A stretch of DNA of 64,000 nt from Methylomonas montana (GCF_030490285.1 NZ_CP129884.1:1178001-1242000), one strand, 5' to 3'; positions 16,920 through 25,797 are shown, counted from the first letter of the stretch. Numbers and translations are program-made. Notes: a model not told the origin generated them from the letters alone.

Positions 16920-17153
16920 TCATAGTCTGGTCGTCAAAGCCGCTAACACGAGCCCGACGACAATATATAACGCAATGCCTATCCAAAACAGGATATTCGC
17001 GCCCCAGAACACCAACCAAAAGTAAGGCGCAATTGGCGGGCTGGTCAGCACAAAAAGCCCGGCCAGAATGATAGTGGCGCTTAAGCCGTCTTGCTTTCGA
17101 CGAGGCAACGCTAAAAACCAGGCTTTCACACGCGACACGGTACTTTGGATCAT
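16920..17153 (-). CDS. Small membrane protein of the element (77 aa)
   Basis: Unrecognised. It has two hydrophobic helices (LSATIILAGLFVLTSPPIAP; FWGANILFWIGIALYIVVGL) after a basic N-terminus, so it is probably an inner-membrane protein with two spans. This frame is preferred over the overlapping 88-aa frame because of its membrane pattern and fit to the neighbour. It lies between the integrase and the acidic gene, a place where satellites often carry accessory (for example anti-phage) genes; no such role is shown. Confidence 0.55.
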   Translation of the reverse strand: MIQSTVSRVKAWFLALPRRKQDGLSATIILAGLFVLTSPPIAPYFWLVFWGANILFWIGIALYIVVGLVLAALTTRL

Positions 17154-17247
17154 ATGAAGGGTACGATTTCAAATCGGCTTACAACGCTTTGCCGAAATTG
17201 GCTTGGATCACAACGCGCTCATTCATCACGCTGTCGAGAAAATTGGC

Positions 17248-18462
17248 TCACGATTGCAACATTTCTAAGCGTTGGGTTTTGTACTGCGCATGGGAATAAG
17301 TGCCAGCCATGCCGGGGATAGCATGACTCAGCGCGGTTTCCACGACTTCCGGCGAATGGCCTTGTTCTCGTAGGTGGGTTGATGCAGTATGCCGGTGATC
17401 GTGGATGTTGTAGTCGATGATGACGCCCGCAGCCAGCGCCGCCGCGTGCGCACCGCTTAGGTTATTGCTGTGCATCGCCCTTGCTGGGTTGGTTGGCATC
17501 GGCATCACCCAGCGACTATCGCCAGATAGCCGCTTTAACTCCCAAAGCATTTCGATAGCCTGGCGCGGCAGCATCACCAGATGATCTTTTTTGGTTTTCA
17601 TCCGGCCTGCCGGTATCAGCATTTCGCCTTTCTCGAAGTCGATCTCACTCCAGGCGGCGCCGGTAAGCTCCTGCTTTCTTAATGCCAGCATCAACAGCAG
17701 ATGCAAGCCCAGTTTGTAACCTCGATAGCAGTTGGCTTGGTATAAACCGATCAGGTAACGCCTAATTTCCGGCGTGGTCAACCATCGGGTTCGTTTGTTG
17801 CGGTTGCCGACGCGGGCGGGTTTTACCAACGCCGCGGGATTGTGCTTGCAAAAGTCGTGCTCCACGGCATAACTAAAGACGCGCTCAGCCCATGCCAGAC
17901 AAGATAGGGCGGTCGGTGGTCCGACATGCTCGCGGATGTCATAAATCAATTCGCGGATCGTGGCGACATCGATCTCGGCCAGAGGCTTATCGGCTAGCTT
18001 TGGTAGTAAATGCCGTTTAACCGGCGTCCAGCCTTTGTCCGGGTTTTTCCAGTGAGAGTCTACCCATTCGGTTTTATATCTGCCGGCAGCTTCGCCAAAG
18101 GTCGTCAGGGCTTGCAAGGCGGCTTTTTCTTGAGCGGCCTTGACGTGTTCTTCCAGGGTTTTGACGCCATGGCCATCGACAATCATTTTCTTGGCTTGCG
18201 GGTCGTCGAGCAGGGTAGAAGGGTGTTGATTCAATGCGACAAGCTGCCGGGCAACAGCGTGGATTTTTCGGGCATCGACCAGGCTGATGTCTAGATAGTT
18301 GCCGTAGCCATACTTTTCTTTTTTGCCATTAAGCCGAAATTCGTATCGCCAAGTTTTTGTACCCTTTTTCCGAATTACGAGCGAAAGCCCATCTCCGTCA
18401 GCCAACTGGTAATCTTTCTCCAAAGCCTTGGATTTCTTGATTTGCGTGTCGGTCAAGCTCAT
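17248..18462 (-). CDS. P4-type tyrosine integrase
   Basis: Site-specific recombinase of 404 aa. The N-terminal DUF4102 arm-binding domain (SLTDTQIKKSKALEKDYQLA, DGDGLSLVIRKKGTKTW) is followed by a core-binding domain (about 120-215) and the catalytic domain: Arg262 (LALRKQELTG), His354-x-x-Arg357 (HDHRH), His380 and nucleophile Tyr389 (AGTYSHAQY). All catalytic residues are present, so it should be active. It reads away from the glnA end, with 185 bp between its start and the right core. That 185 bp holds the arm-type repeats. Confidence 0.94.
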   Translation of the reverse strand: MSLTDTQIKKSKALEKDYQLADGDGLSLVIRKKGTKTWRYEFRLNGKKEKYGYGNYLDISLVDARKIHAVARQLVALNQHPSTLLDDPQAKKMIVDGHGVKTLEEHVKAAQEKAALQALTTFGEAAGRYKTEWVDSHWKNPDKGWTPVKRHLLPKLADKPLAEIDVATIRELIYDIREHVGPPTALSCLAWAERVFSYAVEHDFCKHNPAALVKPARVGNRNKRTRWLTTPEIRRYLIGLYQANCYRGYKLGLHLLLMLALRKQELTGAAWSEIDFEKGEMLIPAGRMKTKKDHLVMLPRQAIEMLWELKRLSGDSRWVMPMPTNPARAMHSNNLSGAHAAALAAGVIIDYNIHDHRHTASTHLREQGHSPEVVETALSHAIPGMAGTYSHAQYKTQRLEMLQS

Positions 18463-18466
18463 AAAA

Positions 18467-18513
18467 TGTCCCCTTTTTTTGAGATTCTACTGGAAATTTA
18501 AAAAAAGGGGACA
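18467..18513. repeat. Inverted repeat in the integrase promoter region
   Basis: TGTCCCCTTTTTTT at 18467-18480 is the exact complement of AAAAAAAGGGGACA at 18500-18513 (14-bp arms, 19-bp spacer), immediately before the integrase ATG. The GGGGACA unit is shared with the direct arm repeat at 18506-18525. Likely integrase binding sites that also let the integrase control its own expression. Confidence 0.6.
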
Positions 18514-18525
18514 AAATAGGGGGCA
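18506..18525. repeat. Putative integrase arm-type site, right end
   Basis: Exact direct copy of the 20-bp sequence at 8491-8510, 121 bp inside the right core. Nearby are several GAGATT/GAGACT units (18481, 18544, 18554, 18618) and a 13-bp palindrome CTGTCTAAGACAG at 18622-18634, which could bind an excisionase. Confidence 0.6.
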
Positions 18526-18570
18526 AAAATAGCGGGCTTGGGTGAGATTGCTTGAGATTGGTTTGGACAT

Positions 18571-18605
18571 AAAAAACCCCGCGAAGCTAGGTGGCTTGCG
18601 GGGTT
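18571..18605 (-). terminator. glnA terminator supplied by the element
   Basis: Minus strand AACCCCGC, 15-nt loop, GCGGGGTT, then TTTT. It lies 40 bp past the glnA stop. Because the right core ends at the last glnA sense codon, this terminator and the glnA stop codon belong to element-side DNA. Confidence 0.85.
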
Positions 18606-18643
18606 GTGGGCTTGCTTGAGACTGTCTAAGACAGCTTTAAAAT

Positions 18644-20053
18644 CTAAAGGCTGTAGTACATATCCAGCTCGACAGGGTGGGTGCTCATACGTAGACGAGT
18701 CACGTCTTCTTGTTTCAGTGCGATGTACCCATCGATCACGTCGTCGGTGAATACACCACCACGAGTCAGGAATTCACGATCTGCATCCAGAGCGGCCAAA
18801 GCTTCATCCAGAGAGAACGCCACTTGCGGGATGGCTTTTTCTTCTTCTGGCGGCAAGTCGTACAAGTCTTTATCCATCGCGTCGCCCGGATGGATTTTGT
18901 TTTGGATGCCGTCAAGACCGGCCATCAACATGGCAGAGAACGCCAAATATGGATTAGCGGTCGAGTCCGGGAAGCGTACTTCGATACGACGACCTTTAGG
19001 GTTGTTGACGTAAGGAATACGGATGGACGCAGAACGGTTGCGTGCTGAGTAAGCCAGCATCACAGGCGCTTCAAAACCAGGCACCAGACGTTTGTAGCTG
19101 TTGGTTGACGCGTTGGTGATTGCGTTCAGGGCTTTGGCGTGTTTGATGATGCCGCCGATGTAGTACAGTGCGGTTTCGGACAAGCCGCCGTACAGATTGC
19201 CGGTAAACAGGTTAACACCGCCTTTAGCTAAAGATTGGTGAACGTGCATACCGCTGCCGTTATCGCCAACCAGTGGTTTCGGCATGAAGGTTGCTGTTTT
19301 GCCGTAAGCGTGAGCGATGTTGGCAATCACGTATTTCAAGCCCAAGACTTCGTCGGCTTTTTTGACCAGAGTGTTGAATTTAACGCCGATTTCGCACTGG
19401 CCGGCAGTTGCAACTTCATGGTGATGAACTTCGACAGTTTGGCCGATTTCTTCCAGAACCAGACACATCGCAGAACGCATGTCCTGGAATGAGTCGACTG
19501 GCGGAACGGGGAAATAACCGCCTTTGACGCCTGGACGGTGGCCGATGTTGCCGTTTTCGTAAACTTTTTCAGAGTTCCAGCCTGCTTCCTCGGAATCAAT
19601 GCTGTAAGAGCAGCCGCCCATGCCGGTGCTCCAGCGGACGTCGTCGAAAATGAAAAATTCGTTTTCAGGACCGAAGAATGCGGTGTCAGCGATGCCGGTA
19701 GATTGCATGTAGGCTTCGGCGCGTTTGGCGATAGAGCGTGGATCGCGCACATAACCTTGCATGTCTTTAGGTTCGATGATGTCGCAACGCAAGATCAGCG
19801 TTTTGTCGTCGAAGAATGGATCGATAACCGCTGTGCTTGGGTCCGGCATCAAAATCATGTCGGATTCGTTGATGTGTTTCCAGCCGGCAATAGAAGAGCC
19901 GTCGAACATGTTGCCTTCTTCAAAGGTATCTTCGTCGATGGTGTGAGCCGGAAAGGTGACGTGTTGCTCTTTACCGCGCGTGTCGCAGAAGCGGAAATCG
20001 ACAAATTTGATGTCGTTTTCTTGGATTAATTTGAGGACGTGATCAACAGACAT
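18644..20053 (-). CDS. glnA: Glutamine synthetase, type I
   Basis: 469 aa; makes glutamine from glutamate, ammonium and ATP, the main ammonium-assimilation step. Visible: the GSI start [35 protein letters not shown], metal-binding [23 protein letters not shown] and the adenylylation site Tyr398 in [10 protein letters not shown], so activity is probably controlled by GlnE/PII. GGAG lies upstream of the start. The 3' end is the integration target of the 8433-18662 element: the last five codons lie in the repeat core and the stop TAG (18646-18644) comes from element-side DNA. The protein appears intact. Confidence 0.97.
   Translation of the reverse strand: MSVDHVLKLIQENDIKFVDFRFCDTRGKEQHVTFPAHTIDEDTFEEGNMFDGSSIAGWKHINESDMILMPDPSTAVIDPFFDDKTLILRCDIIEPKDMQGYVRDPRSIAKRAEAYMQSTGIADTAFFGPENEFFIFDDVRWSTGMGGCSYSIDSEEAGWNSEKVYENGNIGHRPGVKGGYFPVPPVDSFQDMRSAMCLVLEEIGQTVEVHHHEVATAGQCEIGVKFNTLVKKADEVLGLKYVIANIAHAYGKTATFMPKPLVGDNGSGMHVHQSLAKGGVNLFTGNLYGGLSETALYYIGGIIKHAKALNAITNASTNSYKRLVPGFEAPVMLAYSARNRSASIRIPYVNNPKGRRIEVRFPDSTANPYLAFSAMLMAGLDGIQNKIHPGDAMDKDLYDLPPEEEKAIPQVAFSLDEALAALDADREFLTRGGVFTDDVIDGYIALKQEDVTRLRMSTHPVELDMYYSL
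18647..18662. repeat. Right attachment-site core within glnA
   Basis: AAGGCTGTAGTACATA, the final five sense codons of glnA plus one base on the complementary strand, identical to 8433-8448. Confidence 0.75.
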
Positions 20054-20149
20054 TTGTGAGGGTCTCCGTAGGTTATAGTTGTTTTGGTTGAGAAGCTAAA
20101 ACGGCCGTAACAATACCATCAAACGCCGCAAAGAGCTATAACAAACCTA

Positions 20150-20180
20150 GCCTCCAACGGCCTTATCGGACGTTGGAGGC
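20150..20180 (-). terminator. Hairpin terminator after the porin gene
   Basis: Perfect 10-bp stem GCCTCCAACG/CGTTGGAGGC with an 11-nt loop. It separates the porin from glnA on the minus strand. The following minus-strand sequence (TAGGTTTGTT) is only moderately T-rich. Confidence 0.65.
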
Positions 20181-20215
20181 AGACTGATTTTTAATGAATA
20201 AATCCGGTTGCCAAT

Positions 20216-21592
20216 TTAGAAAGTGATGACCACATCGGCGGTAACCAGGAATTGGTTATGACGTGTACCGTTGTCGAATGCTTTAGCATTGTCGGTAAAG
20301 TCGTAACGTAGGTTTGGACGCAGATTCAACCATTTTGCCGGTTTGTAGCTTAAGCCAGCAGTGACGGCGTAATAACCGCTTGCTTCCTGGAAAGGTACGT
20401 AGTTGGCGCCGTAGTTGCTGCCGCAAGCGAAATTATCACCGACGGTGCCGGCCGCAGCATAACAACGGCCTGGGCCAAGAACACGAATGCCATTATGATC
20501 ACGGAACCATTCCGCGCGCAGGCCGGCCGATACTTTGTCGTTGACATCGTAAATCAAATATTGATTGATGCCGTACCATTCAGCATCTTCTCTGCCGTTG
20601 GGGAGGCCAGCCAAGGACGCGTTTCCGGTCCAAATGTTTTCCGCAAAGCCGTGATCATGTTGAATGATGTAGTGCAACTTGTCGGTGAAATTGTGCTTGC
20701 CGACGATGCTGTACATGGCCCAGCTGTCGTTACTATTCTCGGAGCGATGGCCGGCGGTGGATGTGACCGCCAATGATGTGCCGGCGTCGTCGCTAGTCCA
20801 GGTGACGCCACCCAACCATGCCCAATTGCCCAAGTCTCTGTCCCAGTTGCCGTCCCAGCCGCCGGAGTTACTGCCGGTGACCGCGCCGCCCATCACTGTC
20901 CAGTTGCTGTTGGCTGCGTATGTGGCCAGGATACCGGTATGGGTGAACGGTTCGCCATACTGCATGGTGTACGGTTTGGTGATGAAGAAGTTGTCCGGTG
21001 CGGTCACTACTTCATAACCGATAGGGGTGTAGAAGTGACCGGCTTTCACCGCGATGCCATTACCGAACGGCAGATTGAATTCGGCGTAGGCTTGTGGAAG
21101 TGCCAGGCCATAGAAACGTTCGCCGTGTCCGCTCAAATTCAAATCCCAGTTGCCGCGGTCACTATCCGCTAGGGTGCCTGGATCGAAGCCGAATGAGCCA
21201 TAGGCTTGAGTGAAAGCGGCATCGGTACCGTACATCACGTCGACGCGGCCACCGATGTCGAAAGCGTCGCCGCTAACATTAATCGCTTTTTGCAAATACA
21301 GATTCAACTGGTTCATTTGCAGTTCGCCGGTACGATCGTTGAACGTCACCGGGCCGTTGAAGCCGTCGCTATTGCTATTCATATTGGCGCCTATGCTGGA
21401 GTTCAGCCAGCCGCCAATTTTCAAATTGTGATCCTTCATAAATTTGGATTCATTGGGATCGATGCCGGCAGCGCCCAGCAGGCCGGATGCTTCTGTCCAG
21501 CTGTCCGCGCTGGCTGCGGTACTACAGAGTGCCATTAAGCCTACGAGGCAAGTGCGAGCACTATGCTTGCGTGAATGTAGGGCTTTTTTCAT
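20216..21592 (-). CDS. Outer-membrane beta-barrel porin (BBP2/OmpL-like)
   Basis: 458 aa from the ATG at 21592, which has AGAGGA upstream. Signal peptide to about residue 31 (LVGLMALCSTAASA). The mature part alternates short aromatic-rich strands typical of the putative beta-barrel porin-2 group (KIGGWLNSSIGANMNSNSDG; GIAVKAGHFYTPIGYEVVTA) and ends in VTADVVITF, a terminal Phe for Bam assembly. The sigma-54-type promoter at 21633-21648 and nearby NtrC-type sites suggest expression under nitrogen limitation. The substrate is unknown; the neighbourhood points to a small nitrogen compound. Confidence 0.85.
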   Translation of the reverse strand: MKKALHSRKHSARTCLVGLMALCSTAASADSWTEASGLLGAAGIDPNESKFMKDHNLKIGGWLNSSIGANMNSNSDGFNGPVTFNDRTGELQMNQLNLYLQKAINVSGDAFDIGGRVDVMYGTDAAFTQAYGSFGFDPGTLADSDRGNWDLNLSGHGERFYGLALPQAYAEFNLPFGNGIAVKAGHFYTPIGYEVVTAPDNFFITKPYTMQYGEPFTHTGILATYAANSNWTVMGGAVTGSNSGGWDGNWDRDLGNWAWLGGVTWTSDDAGTSLAVTSTAGHRSENSNDSWAMYSIVGKHNFTDKLHYIIQHDHGFAENIWTGNASLAGLPNGREDAEWYGINQYLIYDVNDKVSAGLRAEWFRDHNGIRVLGPGRCYAAAGTVGDNFACGSNYGANYVPFQEASGYYAVTAGLSYKPAKWLNLRPNLRYDFTDNAKAFDNGTRHNQFLVTADVVITF

Positions 21593-21632
21593 GATGTTTT
21601 CCTCTTGGTGGGTTACTACTGAATTTTTAGTT

Positions 21633-21648
21633 AGCACTTTTCGGGCCA
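21633..21648 (-). promoter_or_regulatory. Sigma-54-type promoter for the porin gene
   Basis: On the minus strand TGGCCCGAAAAGTGCT has GG and GC at the -24/-12 spacing of the consensus TGGCACGNNNNTTGCW. It lies about 40 bp before the start codon, facing the porin gene. Confidence 0.6.
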
Positions 21649-21730
21649 GTTTTATTTTGCGAAAAATCAAGGAGGTAACAGGGGGATAGCTTCCAGGTGA
21701 TTGAAACTATCTGGTGCAATTTCCTATTTT

Positions 21731-21747
21731 TGCACCGGTAAGGTGCG
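21731..21747. promoter_or_regulatory. NtrC-type enhancer palindrome 1
   Basis: TGCACCGGTAAGGTGCG: GCACC-N5-GGTGC, a near-perfect match to the NtrC site TGCACC-N5-GGTGCA. It sits between the two divergent sigma-54-type promoters, about 85 bp from the porin one and 180 bp from the glnK one. Confidence 0.65.
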
Positions 21748-21846
21748 TTTTTTGAAGTCAAAAGTGGTCGGTATAAATTAGCTTGGGTAGATCGATTTAG
21801 CTTAAAGGAAGGTGAGTGTGTCGCAATGGTGCGTCGCTTTATCTAG

Positions 21847-21863
21847 CGCACCACGGGGGTGCG
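21847..21863. promoter_or_regulatory. NtrC-type enhancer palindrome 2
   Basis: CGCACCACGGGGGTGCG: again GCACC-N5-GGTGC with the same spacing as the site at 21731. About 60 bp upstream of the glnK sigma-54 element, the usual distance for NtrC activation. Confidence 0.65.
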
Positions 21864-21924
21864 ATTATGAGGTTGATTTCATTGGCAGGTTTAATAATCC
21901 CTTGAAAATCATGGGAATAAATAC

Positions 21925-21940
21925 TGGCATGCATCATGCT
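21925..21940 (+). promoter_or_regulatory. Sigma-54-type promoter for glnK-amtB
   Basis: TGGCATGCATCATGCT matches TGGCACGNNNNTTGCW at most positions including the invariant GG and GC. It lies about 48 bp before the first glnK start. Confidence 0.75.
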
Positions 21941-21984
21941 TTTGTTGTTTCGGGATTTTATTAACTCAAGCAACGAGGTGTTGA

Positions 21985-22326
<342 letters not shown>

Positions 22327-22347
22327 CTCAAGATGGAGAAACGAACA

Positions 22348-23751
22348 ATGAAATATTTAACAGGCATGGCGCTGTTCGCGCTATTTGGGCTTTCGGGTAT
22401 GGCGTTTGCGGAAGAAGTGGCAGCCCCAGCTGTGCAAGCCACCGTCAATAAAGGCGATACCGCATGGATGATCGTGGCAACGGTGCTGGTTGCGTTGATG
22501 GTCATCCCCGGATTGGCGCTGTTCTACGGCGGCATGGTCCGCGCTAAAAATATGCTGTCGGTCCTGATGCAAGTCTTCATTATTTTTTCGCTGACCGCTA
22601 TTTTATGGGCGACTTACGGATACAGCGTGGCTTTCACCGAAGGCAATGCGTTCTTTGGCGGTTTCAGCAAGGCCTTCCTGGCAGGAATTACCCCGGATTC
22701 GATGGCGGCGACTTTCAGCAAGGGCGTTTTCGTGCCCGAATACATCTATGTCGCATTTCAGCTGACCTTTTCGGCGATTACCCCGGCATTGATCATCGGC
22801 GCTTTTGCCGAGCGGGTTAAGTTTTCTGCGGTGCTGTTGTTCACCGTGATTTGGTTCAGCTTCTGCTATTTGCCGATGGCGCATATGGTCTGGTATTGGG
22901 CCGGTCCTGATGCGTATACCGATGCGGCAGCCGCTGAAACGGCTGGTGCGACAGCAGGCTTTCTATTCCAAAAAGGTGCGCTGGATTTTGCCGGCGGCAC
23001 CGTGGTGCACATCAATGCCGGTATCGCCGGTTTGGTCGGCTGCTTGATGATCGGTAAACGTATTGGTTACGGCAAGGAATTCATCGCCCCGCACAGCGTG
23101 ACGATGAACATGATAGGCGCATCTTTATTGTGGATAGGCTGGTTCGGTTTTAACGCCGGATCCAACCTGGAAGCCAACGGTCTGGCTGCGTTGGTGTTTG
23201 TTAACACCTTGTTGGCGGCAGCGGCGGCAACGCTGGCCTGGATGGCCGCTGAGTGGATGGTGCGCGGTAAACCGAGTATGTTGGGCGGCACCTCCGGTGC
23301 GGTGGCCGGCTTGGTGGCCATTACGCCGGCTTGTGGCTGGGCTGGTCCGATGGGGGCTATCGGATTGGGTTTGGTGGCCGGCGCGCTTTGTTTCTGGGCG
23401 GTAACGTTTCTGAAACACGCATTGAACTATGACGACTCGCTGGATGCATTTGGCGTTCATGGTATTGGCGGCGTCATCGGCGCCTTGGGAACCGGCGTGG
23501 TGGCCAGTCCGGCGTTGGGTGGTACCGGTGTATGGGACTATGTGACGAATGCCGTATTGCCGGACTATAGCATCTTGAGCCAAGTCACCAGTCAAGCCTG
23601 GGGCGTCGGCACCGCGATCATTTGGTCCGCTGTGGTGTCCTTCGTGGCTTTCAAAATCGCCGATGTGGCGCTGGGCTTACGTGTCAGCGAGGCCACCGAA
23701 CGCGAAGGGTTGGATGTCACCGAACACGGCGAAACGGCTTATCACGTATAG
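22348..23751 (+). CDS. amtB: Ammonium transporter AmtB (first copy)
   Basis: 467 aa from the ATG at 22348, with GGAG upstream; an ATG at 22333 is less likely because it precedes the signal peptide with charged residues. Signal peptide MKYLTGMALFALFGLSGMAF is followed by the 11-span Amt fold. Conserved parts: the periplasmic ammonium-recruiting region, twin pore histidines in GGTVVHINAG and FGVHGIGGVIG, and the cytoplasmic tail GLRVSEATEREGLDVTEHGE that docks GlnK. It moves ammonium inward and is gated by the PII protein upstream. Confidence 0.96.
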   Translation: MKYLTGMALFALFGLSGMAFAEEVAAPAVQATVNKGDTAWMIVATVLVALMVIPGLALFYGGMVRAKNMLSVLMQVFIIFSLTAILWATYGYSVAFTEGNAFFGGFSKAFLAGITPDSMAATFSKGVFVPEYIYVAFQLTFSAITPALIIGAFAERVKFSAVLLFTVIWFSFCYLPMAHMVWYWAGPDAYTDAAAAETAGATAGFLFQKGALDFAGGTVVHINAGIAGLVGCLMIGKRIGYGKEFIAPHSVTMNMIGASLLWIGWFGFNAGSNLEANGLAALVFVNTLLAAAAATLAWMAAEWMVRGKPSMLGGTSGAVAGLVAITPACGWAGPMGAIGLGLVAGALCFWAVTFLKHALNYDDSLDAFGVHGIGGVIGALGTGVVASPALGGTGVWDYVTNAVLPDYSILSQVTSQAWGVGTAIIWSAVVSFVAFKIADVALGLRVSEATEREGLDVTEHGETAYHV

Positions 23752-23781
23752 GCTGCGTCACTGGGCTTGAGATTGGTAAAG

Positions 23782-23810
23782 CGGGCGATCGGCGATGGTC
23801 GCCCGTTTTT
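23782..23810 (+). terminator. Terminator after glnK-amtB
   Basis: CGGGCGA (23782-23788) and TCGCCCG (23799-23805) with a 10-nt loop, followed by TTTTT. It ends the first glnK-amtB operon. Confidence 0.85.
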
Positions 23811-23910
23811 GCTATCATAAAGCGCTACTTTGGTGCTTTTGCCAGCGTAAATGTAGGTTCTATCGGAATTATCTACTATTGGCGGCAACAGTGACGAAAC
23901 CGTACTTTAA

Positions 23911-24270
<360 letters not shown>

Positions 24271-24323
24271 GTTTTCTCCCAAGTCTTCGCAAAAGGACAG
24301 AGTACAAAAGCAGTAACATATCT

Positions 24324-24368
24324 AAAATCGCCCTGGTCTGCGAACCACTCGCAGACCAGGGCGATTTT
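24324..24368 (+). terminator. 20-bp perfect hairpin between second glnK and amtB
   Basis: The arm 24324-24343 is the exact reverse complement of 24349-24368, with loop ACCAC. The right arm ends in GGGCGATTTT, followed by GTTGTTT, giving a terminator-like U-rich end. It would strongly reduce read-through from glnK into amtB. Confidence 0.8.
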
Positions 24369-24418
24369 GTTGTTTCTGGCTTTGTAATAAACAACATACC
24401 CTAATTTTGTGATAGACA

Positions 24419-25711
24419 ATGACAAACATTATAAGAACGCTGATGCTGCTTGCAATCAGTATGATATTGCCGGAACCGGCTTTGGCCGACGGCATTAATC
24501 AAGCCAATACCGCTTGGGTTTTAACCTCCACCGCACTGGTATTGTTCATGACCATCCCCGGCCTGTCCCTGTTTTACGGCGGCCTAGTTAGAAGTAAAAA
24601 CGTGCTGTCGATATTAATGCAATGCTTCGCGATTACCTGCCTGGTATCGATATTGTGGCTAGCCGGCGTCTATAGTTTCGTGTTTGCCGACGGCGGTAGT
24701 TGGCAAAATCTGCTCGGCGGCGGTAGCAAAATATTTCTGCCGGAAATGGGAACCCAAAATCTGAGCGGTGATATTCCTGAAATCGTGTTTTTCATGTTCC
24801 AGATGACTTTCGCGATCATTACCCCGGCATTAATCGTCGGTGCCTTTGCCGAACGGATGAAATTTTCGGCAATGCTTTGGTTCAGCGCGTTGTGGTTGAT
24901 CGTGGTGTACATGCCGATTTGCCATTGGATTTGGGGCAATGGTTGGTTGGCCGCGCTAGGTGCTAAGGATTTTGCCGGCGGGATTGTGATCCATGTCAAT
25001 GCCGGCGTCGCGTCCTTGGTCGCCGCGCTGGTGTTGGGCAATCGCAGAGGCTTTCCGAGCGTAGCAATGACGCCACACAATATGACCATGGTGGTGACCG
25101 GCGCCGGCATGCTTTGGTTTGGTTGGTTCGGTTTTAATGGTGGCAGCGCATTGAAAGCCGACGGCAGCGCCGGCATGGCGATAGCCGTCACCCATATTGC
25201 CGCCGCCGCGGGTGCCTTGACCTGGATGAGCATCGAATGGAAACGGTTCGGTAAGCCCAGTGTCTTGGGTATCGTCACTGGCATGGTGGCAGGCCTCGGC
25301 ACCATCACCCCCGCATCCGGGTTTGTCGGGCCAATCGGCGGCTTGGTCATCGGTGTTGTCGCTGGCGTGGTCTGTTTTTATGCCACCCAATATGTCAAAC
25401 GCGGCTTAAAAATCGACGATTCCTTGGATGTGTTTCCGGTGCATGGTGTCGGCGGCTGCGTCGGTTCGATTTTGACCGGGGTGTTTGCCGCGGAAAGTTT
25501 CGGCGGTCTGGGGTTGAATGGCGTTTCTATCCTCGATCAGGTCGGCGTGCAAGCGTTGGCGGTGCTGGTGGCTGCTTTGTGGAGCGCGTTATTCAGTTAT
25601 CTGTTGCTGAAAGCCATCGACAAAGTCATCGGCTTGCGCGTCAGCGAAGACGAAGAAGTTGAAGGTCTGGACATTGCCTTGCACGAAGAGACCGGATATC
25701 ACAATCTGTAA
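24419..25711 (+). CDS. amtB: Ammonium transporter AmtB (second copy)
   Basis: 430 aa. Signal peptide-like start (LMLLAISMILPEPALADG), 11-span Amt fold, twin histidines in GGIVIHVNAG and FPVHGVGGCVG, and the cytoplasmic tail GLRVSEDEEVEGLDIALHEE. Clearly diverged from the first copy, so not a recent tandem duplicate. It has a weak ribosome site and sits 50 bp after the 20-bp hairpin that follows glnK. Role in ammonium uptake or sensing with the PII proteins is inferred from the family. Confidence 0.95.
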   Translation: MTNIIRTLMLLAISMILPEPALADGINQANTAWVLTSTALVLFMTIPGLSLFYGGLVRSKNVLSILMQCFAITCLVSILWLAGVYSFVFADGGSWQNLLGGGSKIFLPEMGTQNLSGDIPEIVFFMFQMTFAIITPALIVGAFAERMKFSAMLWFSALWLIVVYMPICHWIWGNGWLAALGAKDFAGGIVIHVNAGVASLVAALVLGNRRGFPSVAMTPHNMTMVVTGAGMLWFGWFGFNGGSALKADGSAGMAIAVTHIAAAAGALTWMSIEWKRFGKPSVLGIVTGMVAGLGTITPASGFVGPIGGLVIGVVAGVVCFYATQYVKRGLKIDDSLDVFPVHGVGGCVGSILTGVFAAESFGGLGLNGVSILDQVGVQALAVLVAALWSALFSYLLLKAIDKVIGLRVSEDEEVEGLDIALHEETGYHNL

Positions 25712-25742
25712 AGCTTAGCGGTTAAAATAGGCTTTTCTATCG

Positions 25743-25772
25743 GCGGGCGACTTGGTTTACTAAGTCGCCCGC
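25743..25772 (+). terminator. Hairpin after second amtB
   Basis: Perfect 11-bp stem GCGGGCGACTT/AAGTCGCCCGC with an 8-nt loop, 32 bp after the amtB stop. The downstream GTCTTTACT is only weakly U-rich, so termination may be partial. Confidence 0.6.
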
Positions 25773-25797
25773 GTCTTTACTAAAACCTGGGAAAGTC

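Larger units (their letters stand above)
8433..18662. mobile_element. Integrated phage-satellite-like element at the 3' end of glnA
   Basis: About 10.2 kb bounded by an exact 16-bp direct repeat, AAGGCTGTAGTACATA, at 8433-8448 and 18647-18662. The right copy encodes the last residues of glnA (MYYSL). All recognised genes lie on the minus strand in the order integrase, membrane and unknown small proteins, AlpA, unknown genes, Toprim primase, DUF3987 ATPase, repeat-array origin candidate, two small proteins, protease/capsid fusion and terminators. No portal, terminase, tail, lysis or relaxase gene is recognisable. Both ends and all recognised frames are intact, so it looks complete and not a decayed prophage. 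Integrase next to the target, AlpA, and primase plus ATPase are known P4/PICI-type satellite features; own capsid genes recall capsid-forming PICIs. The satellite label is an inference. Confidence 0.8.

Noticed and set aside
16906-17172. Alternative 88-aa frame over the small membrane protein
   Set aside because: It lacks any pattern; the 77-aa frame has two clear membrane helices and fits the neighbouring gene spacing.
8491-18525. The 20-bp AGGGGACA-type direct repeat as the attachment core
   Set aside because: The 16-bp repeat further out coincides with the glnA end and the integrase end, and the 20-bp unit has related copies at the integrase promoter, so it fits arm sites better. It remains possible.
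18600-18670. tRNA gene as integration target
   Set aside because: No cloverleaf or TTCGA loop at either end; the repeat lies in glnA coding sequence.
18644-20053. glnA as a disrupted gene
   Set aside because: Length, adenylylation site and C-terminus are normal; the insertion restores the end of the frame and a stop.
20054-20149. Sigma-54/NtrC promoter directly before glnA
   Set aside because: I looked for GG-N10-GC and GCACC-N5-GGTGC patterns and found none convincing, so none is called.
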